From contig NZ_BAABAU010000001.1 of NCBI RefSeq assembly GCF_039537585.1, forward strand, positions 186,001 through 250,000: 64,000 bases of DNA, read 5' to 3'. The notes beneath the pieces were generated by a model. It was not told the origin of the DNA. It worked only from the letters and a program-made list of their open reading frames with translations, and did no database searches. Shown piece by piece: positions 58,201 through 64,000 of this stretch. Origin of the DNA: Frondihabitans peucedani (lineage in GTDB: Bacteria; Actinomycetota; Actinomycetes; Actinomycetales; Microbacteriaceae). The position numbers and the translations under genes are program-made. The first letter of the stretch is position 1. The number at the start of each line of letters is the position of its first letter.

Positions 58201-59193
58201 GTGAGCGCTTCCCTGCTGAACGTCGAGAACCTGACCCTCGGGATCCGCCGCAAGGGCCGCCCCGACACGATCATCGTCGACGACCTGTCGCTCGACATCG
58301 CGTCCGGTGAGCGCTTCGGGATCGTCGGCGAGTCGGGGTCGGGGAAATCGCTCACCCTCCGCGCCGTCGCGGGGCTCCTCCCCAAGGGCGTCGAGGTGCT
58401 CTCCGGGAGCATCCGCTACGACGGGCGCGAGCTCGTCGGGATGCCGCGCACCGAGAGGCGCCGCCTCATGGGCCCGGAGATCGCGATGATCTTCCAGGAG
58501 CCGATGACGGCCCTCAACCCGGTGGTGCGGGTCGGCGACCAGATCGCGGAGGGCCCGCGCCGGCACCTCGGGCTGAGCCGGGCCGACGCCGACGCGCTGG
58601 CGATCGACATGATGGCGAGGACGGGCATCCCCGATCCTGCGCGACGCGCCCGCGCCTACCCGCACGAGCTCTCCGGAGGACTCCGGCAGCGGATCATGAT
58701 CGCGATGGCGGTCTCGTGCGGGCCGCGGCTGCTGCTCTGCGACGAGCCGACCACGGCCCTCGACGTGACGGTGCAGCACCAGGTGCTGAAGGTGCTCGAG
58801 GCGCTCTGCGCCGACACCGGGACCGCACTGGCGTTCGTCACCCACGACCTCGCCGTCGTCAATCAGACCTGCACCGACATGGCCGTCATGTACGCCGGTC
58901 ACCTCGTCGAGTCGGGGTCGGTGCGCGACGTGCTCGGCGATCCCCGCCACCCGTACACGAAGGGGCTCCTCGACTCGGCCCCCGACTTCGACCAGCCGCT
59001 GCGCGACCTCGTGCCGATCCCCGGGTTCCCGCCGAATCTCGCCGCCCGCCCGAGCGGGTGCCCGTTCGCGCCGCGCTGCGCGTTCGCGGTGCCGGAGTGC
59101 ACCGAGGCGATGCCTCCGCGCGAGGTCGTCGCCCCCGGGCACGACGCCGCGTGCATCGAGTCCGACCGCATCTTTGAGGGAGCCCGCGCATGA
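58201..59193 (+). CDS. Peptide ABC transporter ATPase, DppD type
   Basis: A 330-residue ATPase. Walker A GESGSGKS, Q-loop, signature LSGGLRQR, Walker B LLLCDEPT and the H-loop His in THDLAVV are present. The C-terminal oligopeptide-transporter domain has the CPFAPRC cysteines of an Fe-S-like or metal-binding motif. I chose GTG 58201 because AGGAGG is eight to nine bases upstream; GTG 58195 is too close to it. The stop overlaps the next ATPase. Confidence 0.95.
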   Translation: MSASLLNVENLTLGIRRKGRPDTIIVDDLSLDIASGERFGIVGESGSGKSLTLRAVAGLLPKGVEVLSGSIRYDGRELVGMPRTERRRLMGPEIAMIFQEPMTALNPVVRVGDQIAEGPRRHLGLSRADADALAIDMMARTGIPDPARRARAYPHELSGGLRQRIMIAMAVSCGPRLLLCDEPTTALDVTVQHQVLKVLEALCADTGTALAFVTHDLAVVNQTCTDMAVMYAGHLVESGSVRDVLGDPRHPYTKGLLDSAPDFDQPLRDLVPIPGFPPNLAARPSGCPFAPRCAFAVPECTEAMPPREVVAPGHDAACIESDRIFEGARA

Positions 59194-60260
59194 CCGTCAC
59201 CGCCCTGCCGACGCCCGTGCTGCGGGTGTCGGACGTCACGAAGAGCTACCACCTGCGCACCCCCCTCGCCACGCGTCTCGCGAGGGGCGCGGACGACCAC
59301 TCGAGCCTCCGGGCACTCGACGGGGTCGACCTGCACCTGCGGAAAGGCGAGATCCTGGCCCTCGTCGGCGAGTCGGGGTCGGGCAAGTCGACGCTCGCGA
59401 AGATCCTCGTCGGGTCGGCGACACCGAGCTCGGGATCGGTCGAGTACCACGGCGAGCCGATGCCGGCGAGGCGCGACCGGAACGACAGCCGCCGCATCCA
59501 GATGGTGTTCCAAGACCCGTACTCGTCGCTCAACCCGCGCATCTCGGTGGGCTCGATGCTCCGCGAGCTGCTCGTGCTCCACAAGGTGGTGCCTCGGAGC
59601 GAGGTGCGGGCCGAGAGCATCCGGCTGCTGAACCTCGTCGGGCTTGAGGAGGACGCCCTCGACGCCTTCCCCAGCCAGTTCTCCGGCGGTCAACGCCAGC
59701 GCCTCGCCATCGCCCGGGCCCTCGCGGTCCGTCCCGACATCCTGATCGCCGACGAGCCCGTCTCGGCCCTCGACGTGTCGGTGCAGGCCACCATCCTCGA
59801 CCTCTTCGCCCGGCTCCGGCGCGAACTCGGCCTCAGCATCCTGTTCGTCGCCCACAACCTGGCCGTCGTGCAGCACCTGAGCGACCGGGTCGCCGTCATG
59901 TACCTCGGCCGCATCGTCGAGGTCGCCGACACCGCCGAGCTGTTCGCGAACCCCCGCCACCCCTACACCCGCGCGCTGATCGACTCGATCCCCCGCATGA
60001 CCGCGGGCAGCGTGAACGAGGAGTTCGTGCTCGAGGGCGAACCGCCGAGCCCCTTCGACGTGCCGAGGGGCTGCCGGTTCAACCCGCGCTGCCCCTATGC
60101 CACCGACGAGTGCCGCACGATCGACCCGGCGCTCGCCGAGTTCTCCGCCGGACACGAGACGGCCTGCCTCCGCGCGGACGACCTCGATCCCTTCCAGGCC
60201 GCGCCCGAACACGCCGCGCCCGAACACGCAACACCCGACGCAAGGAGCACCACCCTATGA
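59190..60260 (+). CDS. Peptide ABC transporter ATPase, DppF type
   Basis: A 356-residue ATPase, partner of the preceding one. Walker A GESGSGKS, Q-loop FQDPYSSLNPR, signature FSGGQRQR, Walker B ILIADEPVSALD and the AHNLAVV H-loop are all intact. The C-terminal domain has the RFNPRCPYA cysteine motif and then a Pro/Ala/Glu-rich tail with repeated PEHAAPEHA. It overlaps its neighbours by four bases on both sides. Confidence 0.95.
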   Translation: MTVTALPTPVLRVSDVTKSYHLRTPLATRLARGADDHSSLRALDGVDLHLRKGEILALVGESGSGKSTLAKILVGSATPSSGSVEYHGEPMPARRDRNDSRRIQMVFQDPYSSLNPRISVGSMLRELLVLHKVVPRSEVRAESIRLLNLVGLEEDALDAFPSQFSGGQRQRLAIARALAVRPDILIADEPVSALDVSVQATILDLFARLRRELGLSILFVAHNLAVVQHLSDRVAVMYLGRIVEVADTAELFANPRHPYTRALIDSIPRMTAGSVNEEFVLEGEPPSPFDVPRGCRFNPRCPYATDECRTIDPALAEFSAGHETACLRADDLDPFQAAPEHAAPEHATPDARSTTL

Positions 60261-61090
60261 AGATCTGGATGTCACTCGACATGGAGGGCGTCGCCGGCGT
60301 CGTCGACTGGGACCAGTGCCGCCCCGGCAGCCCCTCGTACGCCCTCGGCTGCGAACTCCTGCAGGACGAGGTGAACGCGGCCATCGAGGGCGCGATCGCC
60401 GGAGGCGCGACCGAGATCGTGCTGAACGACTCCCACAGCCGCATGGCGAACCTCGATCCGCGACGAATCGCCGGCGAGGCCCAGTACATCTCGGGTCGCC
60501 ACAAGCCGATGTACATGATGCAGGGCCTCGACGACACCGTCGACGCGATCTTCTTCGTCGGGTACCACGGCTCGATCTCGGGCAAGTCGTCGACGATGTC
60601 GCACACCTACAACCCCGAGGTCTTCTCGGGCGCGAAGCTCAACGGCGAGTACGTCGGCGAGAGCGGGATCAACGCCCTCGTCGCCGAGCACTACGGCGTG
60701 CCGATCGCCCTCGTCACGGGCGACATCGTCACCTGGGAGGAGACGGAGGCCTTCGCCGGCGGCGGCGTCAACGTCGTCACGAAGCAGTCGATCTCGCGCG
60801 CCAGCGCGAAGAACCTGCACCCCACCGAGTCGTGCCGCCTCATCCGGGCTGGGGCCGAGGAGGCCGTCCGCCGCGTCGCCGCCGGCTCCGTCAAGACGCC
60901 CGGCATCACCCGCCCGGCGACTCTCGACCTCGAGCTGCAGACCGCCGACATGGCCGACGTCGCCACCTGGGCGAGGCGTGCCGAGCGCACCGGACTCCGC
61001 GAGGTCAGGATCGAGGGCGACGACCTGCTCGACGTCTTCCAGGCCTTCGTGGCCGTCAACTACATCACGCGTCAGGCCGGAGGGCGCTGA
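60257..61090 (+). CDS. dppA: M55 family D-aminopeptidase (DppA type)
   Basis: A 277-residue zinc peptidase of family M55. The metal ligands of Bacillus subtilis DppA are conserved at the same positions: Asp8 and Glu10 in SLDMEG, His60 in NDSH, His104 in GYHG, and a Glu at about 135; His116 corresponds to the catalytic His. The founding enzyme cleaves N-terminal D-Ala and D-amino-acid dipeptides. The gene overlaps the ATPase gene by four bases, so imported D-amino-acid peptides are its probable substrates. Confidence 0.94.
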   Translation: MKIWMSLDMEGVAGVVDWDQCRPGSPSYALGCELLQDEVNAAIEGAIAGGATEIVLNDSHSRMANLDPRRIAGEAQYISGRHKPMYMMQGLDDTVDAIFFVGYHGSISGKSSTMSHTYNPEVFSGAKLNGEYVGESGINALVAEHYGVPIALVTGDIVTWEETEAFAGGGVNVVTKQSISRASAKNLHPTESCRLIRAGAEEAVRRVAAGSVKTPGITRPATLDLELQTADMADVATWARRAERTGLREVRIEGDDLLDVFQAFVAVNYITRQAGGR

Positions 61091-61091
61091 C

Positions 61092-62039
61092 ATGGCCGAT
61101 GAGGAGTCGAGGGCCACACCCCTCGAGACCAGGATCTGGGACATCCCCTCGCGCGGCCCCTGGTCGCTCGCCCTCCACGGCGGTGCGGGCGGCCGCATCG
61201 AGGAGCTCTCCACCGAGAGCCGCGAGGCGTTCGAAGCAGGGCTCTCCCGGGCCTACGCCGCGGGCCGCACCGTTCTCGAAGCCGGCGGATCGGCCCTCGA
61301 CGCGGTCTGCGCCACCGTCGAGCAGCTCGAGGACGACCCCCTCTTCAACGCAGGATGCGGGGCAGCCCTCACCGCCGACGGAGTCGCCGAGCACGATGCG
61401 GCCGTCATGGACGGTCAGGGCAGGGCCGGCGCGATCGCCGTCTCGAGGCACGCGAAGAACCCCGTCCGGGTTGCCCGAAGCGTGCTCGAGAAGAGCGACC
61501 ACGTGCTCCTCGTGAGCCCGTCGGAGCAGCTCGTCACCGAGTGGGGTCACGAGGTGCGCGACCAGTCGTACTTCGTCACCGAGGCCAGGCGGGTGCAGCT
61601 CGACCGGATCCTCAACCTGACGCTGACCGGGCCCCGGCACGGAACCGTCGGCGCCGTCGCCCGCGACGTGCACGGCGATGTCGCGGCTGCGACCTCGACC
61701 GGCGGCATGGCGGGGCAGAGCCTCGGCCGAGTGGGCGACAGCCCGATCATCGGCGCCGGCACCTACGCCCGGAACGACTCCGTCGCGATCTCGTGCACCG
61801 GCGAGGGCGAGGCCTTCATCCGCGGTGTCGTCTCGTACGACATCGCCAGCCGGATGCGGTTCCTCGGCTCGAGCCTCCGGGACGCCGTGGCGACCACCTT
61901 CGCCGAAGAGCTGACGGCGAAGAACGCCTCCGGCGGCCTCGTCGGCGTCGCCCCCGACGGTCGCGTCGTCGTCGCCCACAACTCCCCCACGATGTTCGCC
62001 GCTTTCGAAGACCACGACGGGTTCGCCATGCTGACCTGA
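61092..62039 (+). CDS. Isoaspartyl peptidase / L-asparaginase (family T2)
   Basis: A 315-residue Ntn-hydrolase of family T2. LALHGGAGG and the DPLFNAGCGAALTADG segment are typical, and autocleavage should occur before Thr185 in RHGTVGAVA, leaving the catalytic N-terminal Thr; STGGMAGQ and GAGTYA form the substrate site. Relatives release aspartate from beta-aspartyl dipeptides and hydrolyse asparagine. It follows the M55 gene by one base, so the two act on imported peptides together. Confidence 0.93.
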   Translation: MADEESRATPLETRIWDIPSRGPWSLALHGGAGGRIEELSTESREAFEAGLSRAYAAGRTVLEAGGSALDAVCATVEQLEDDPLFNAGCGAALTADGVAEHDAAVMDGQGRAGAIAVSRHAKNPVRVARSVLEKSDHVLLVSPSEQLVTEWGHEVRDQSYFVTEARRVQLDRILNLTLTGPRHGTVGAVARDVHGDVAAATSTGGMAGQSLGRVGDSPIIGAGTYARNDSVAISCTGEGEAFIRGVVSYDIASRMRFLGSSLRDAVATTFAEELTAKNASGGLVGVAPDGRVVVAHNSPTMFAAFEDHDGFAMLT

Positions 62040-62079
62040 ACGGGCAGCGCCGAACACCCGTCAACCGAGAGGGAGCAGC

Positions 62080-62967
62080 ATGTCGATCAACGATGAGATC
62101 TTCGCCCGCATGGGCGAACTCAGCCCGGCCGAGAAGAAGGTCGCCAGGACACTCCTGGCCTCCTACCCGAGCGCCGGGCTCGAGAGCGCCGCGACGGTCG
62201 CGAAGGCCGCGGGCACCTCGACGCCCACCGTCCTCCGTCTCGTGACCCGGCTCGGCATCGGCAGCTACCCCGACTTCCAGAAGCGTCTCCGCGACGAGAT
62301 CACCCACCACATGAACAGCCCGGTGAGCCGCACCGTCGAGGGCATCCGCGACCACGCCCCCGAACCGGTCTTCGAGGCGGCGATGACGGAGAAGACCGCG
62401 CTGATCGAGAAGCTCGGCCAGTTCGTGCCCCCGAGCGAGTTCGAGCTGGCCGTGCAGGCGCTCGCGGCGAGGCCCCGGCAGATCGCGATCTCCGGCGGCT
62501 ACTTCAGCCGCTACCTCGCGATGCTCCTCGCCACCCAGCTCGATCAGGCGGTGCCAGGGGTCGACTTCGTCGCCGAACCCCTGGGGCACGACATCGGGAA
62601 GATCCTGCGCCTGACCGCGGGATCGGTCGCCGTCATCATCGACTTCCGCCGCTACGAGCTCACGGCCAAGCAGGCGGCCGACATCGCCAAGCGGCAGGGC
62701 GCGACCGTCATCGTCATCACCGACCAGGGCCTCTCGCCCGCTGCCGAGGGCGCAGACATCGTCCTCCCGGTGCCGGTCGACGGGATCCCGTTCGACTCGT
62801 TCGTCGGCCTGCTGGCGCTCCTCGAGGCCCTGGTCGAAGGGGTCCTTCAGGCCACCGACGGCCGCGGGATCGACCGCATGAAGGAGTGGGAGGACACGGT
62901 GCAGATCGCCCGCGCCTACCGAGCCACCTCGGTGCTCCAGACCGACTCCGACACCGACGAGAGCTGA
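62080..62967 (+). CDS. MurR/RpiR family transcriptional regulator
   Basis: A 295-residue regulator. An N-terminal RpiR helix-turn-helix domain (about 1-77, with LSPAEKKVARTLLASYP and KAAGTSTPTVLRLVTRLG) precedes a SIS domain (about 125-260) that usually senses a phosphosugar or related ligand. It is the only regulator within the peptide cluster, so it is the best candidate to bind the two 38-base blocks at 53235 and 56286. GAGGGAG is the ribosome-binding site. Confidence 0.93.
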   Translation: MSINDEIFARMGELSPAEKKVARTLLASYPSAGLESAATVAKAAGTSTPTVLRLVTRLGIGSYPDFQKRLRDEITHHMNSPVSRTVEGIRDHAPEPVFEAAMTEKTALIEKLGQFVPPSEFELAVQALAARPRQIAISGGYFSRYLAMLLATQLDQAVPGVDFVAEPLGHDIGKILRLTAGSVAVIIDFRRYELTAKQAADIAKRQGATVIVITDQGLSPAAEGADIVLPVPVDGIPFDSFVGLLALLEALVEGVLQATDGRGIDRMKEWEDTVQIARAYRATSVLQTDSDTDES

Positions 62968-62970
62968 GAC

Positions 62971-63669
62971 ATGACGACATTCGAGGGCCGCACCGCCGTG
63001 GTCACCGGCACCGCCCAGGGCATCGGCAGCGCGATCGCCGCCCTCCTCGACGAGAACGGCGCCACGGTCCACCGCGTCGACCGCGACACGGTCGACCTCT
63101 CCGACACGCGAGCCGTCGAGGAGTTCTTCGAGCGGGTCGGCGGCGTCGACGTGCTCGTGAACAACGCCGGCGGGGTCGTCGGCCAGACGCACGTGCCGAT
63201 CGACGAGCTCGACGACGCCGCCTGGGACGCCGTGATGAACGCCAACATCACCACGACGCGCAACTGCACGAGGGCGGCTGCGCGCTCCATGAAGGCCCGC
63301 GGCTTCGGGCGGATCGTCACGATCTCGTCCGGGGCCGGCCGGAGCGTCAGCCTCACCGGCATCCAGGCCTACGCAACCGCGAAGGCCGCCCAGATCGGCT
63401 TCACCCGGCAGATGGCCCACGAGCTCGGCCCGTTCGGCGTGACAGTCAACTGCATCGCCCCCGGCTTCGTGCTCTCGAACCCCACGACCCAGGCGCAGTG
63501 GGAGTCGTACGGCGACGACGGCCAGCGCGCCCTCCTCGACCGCATCGCCACCCGCCGCACCGGCACCCCGTTCGACATCGCCCGCGGCGTCCTCTTCTTC
63601 GCCGACCCGGAGGCCTCCTGGATCAGCGGCCAGACCATCTCGATCGACGGAGGACACTCCCTCTTCTAG
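62971..63669 (+). CDS. Short-chain dehydrogenase/reductase
   Basis: A 232-residue classical SDR. TGTAQGIGS is the cofactor loop, an Asp in VHRVDRD suggests NAD preference, NNAGGVVG follows, and the catalytic Ser-Tyr-Lys are in TISSGAGRS and YATAK. It is three bases downstream of the RpiR gene and 14 bases upstream of the DUF885 gene, so it is part of the peptide operon. Its role there is unclear. Confidence 0.92.
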   Translation: MTTFEGRTAVVTGTAQGIGSAIAALLDENGATVHRVDRDTVDLSDTRAVEEFFERVGGVDVLVNNAGGVVGQTHVPIDELDDAAWDAVMNANITTTRNCTRAAARSMKARGFGRIVTISSGAGRSVSLTGIQAYATAKAAQIGFTRQMAHELGPFGVTVNCIAPGFVLSNPTTQAQWESYGDDGQRALLDRIATRRTGTPFDIARGVLFFADPEASWISGQTISIDGGHSLF

Positions 63670-63683
63670 AGGGCGGCATACCC

Positions 63684-64000
63684 ATGAGCATCCGAGACCC
63701 CCGGCTCCTCGCCCTTGGCGAACGCTATTTCGAGACCCAGCACACCTACGACCCCTACAACGCCACCCTCCTCGGCATCGACCGGTTCGACGGTCTCGCA
63801 GGCGACCCGTCGCTCGCCGCGAGCGAGAGCGCCGCAGCGGCGCTCGCCGCGATCGGCCGCGATGTCGACGCCCTCGACACGACGGGGTTCAGCGACGACG
63901 AGCTCGCCGACCGCGACGTGCTCGCCGTCCTGGTGCGAGGAGCGCAGGAGGACGCGGAGCACTCCCTGTGGGCCACCAACGCCTCGGCCAAGGGCTACGT
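63684..64000 (+). CDS. DUF885 family protein, 5' part only
   Basis: The first 105 codons of a DUF885 protein; the gene runs off the window. The start (MSIRDPRLLALGERYFETQHTYDP, then YNATLLGIDRFDGL) matches the helical N-terminus of this family, whose members are predicted zinc-dependent carboxypeptidase-like enzymes with an HExxH motif further downstream, outside the window. It continues the peptide-catabolism operon. Confidence 0.8.
   Translation, partial: MSIRDPRLLALGERYFETQHTYDPYNATLLGIDRFDGLAGDPSLAASESAAAALAAIGRDVDALDTTGFSDDELADRDVLAVLVRGAQEDAEHSLWATNASAKGY

Overview
This 64 kb window is high-GC bacterial chromosome, almost entirely coding, from an actinobacterium most consistent with the family Microbacteriaceae. 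The reasons are the complete division/cell-wall (dcw) cluster in actinobacterial order with sepF, yggT and wag31 downstream, an aa3/bcc respiratory supercomplex with a three-domain QcrA and a diheme QcrC, DUF3040 and DUF3043 proteins, and several genes that appear to start without a leader. No rRNA, tRNA, insertion sequence, prophage or CRISPR array was seen. I do not assign a genus.

Layout. 1-1143: the 5' part of a polyprenyl diphosphate synthase (minus strand) diverging from a DUF3040 gene. 1115-20483: tandem terminators, then mraZ-rsmH-ftsL-ftsI-murE-murF-mraY-murD-ftsW-murG-murC-ftsQ-ftsZ-pgeF-side genes (yggS-like)-sepF-yggT-wag31-lspA, mostly overlapping by 1-4 bases. This block makes lipid II, assembles the divisome and directs polar growth. 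20480-24997: rluD-like pseudouridine synthase and dnaE. 25057-26623: a convergent pair of zinc-ribbon/nuclease-like genes, one Vsr/DUF559-like and one GIY-YIG. 26696-32224: hisD, nrdR, pyrD, DUF3043, an M20 dipeptidase and an A-type Fe-S insertion protein. 32471-41018: ctaC-ctaD-ctaF (plus) facing ctaE-qcrC-qcrA-qcrB (minus), with about 1.1 kb of non-coding palindromic repeats between the two halves. 41112-42164: trpD.

42226-47208: a glycerol/dihydroxyacetone locus in which glpF-glpK (minus) diverges from dhaK-dhaL-dhaM (plus). Glycerol enters through GlpF and is phosphorylated by GlpK; dihydroxyacetone is phosphorylated by the PEP-dependent Dha system. 47205-52972: mixed accessory genes (YchJ, a small membrane protein, two divergent SDRs, an acidic protein, a small membrane protein, nitroreductase, PadR regulator with a membrane partner, low-affinity iron permease family protein).

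53397-64000: a peptide-catabolism cluster, made of an oligopeptide ABC transporter (binding protein, two permeases, two ATPases), an amidase-signature hydrolase, an M55 D-aminopeptidase, a T2 isoaspartyl peptidase/asparaginase, an RpiR/SIS regulator, an SDR and the start of a DUF885 protein. The binding-protein gene and the first permease gene carry near-identical 38-base upstream blocks, which points to one regulator, plausibly the RpiR protein.

Most notable beyond ordinary annotation: the palindrome array at 35661-36620; the duplicated operator block at 53235 and 56286; a 60-base dispersed palindrome in two copies (29675 and 53076); a tandem direct repeat before ftsZ; five phased GTGG sites before mraZ; an atypical substrate-selecting motif in MurE; an in-frame 15-base tandem repeat between dhaK and dhaL; and strong over-representation of the word GATCCTGC across the window.
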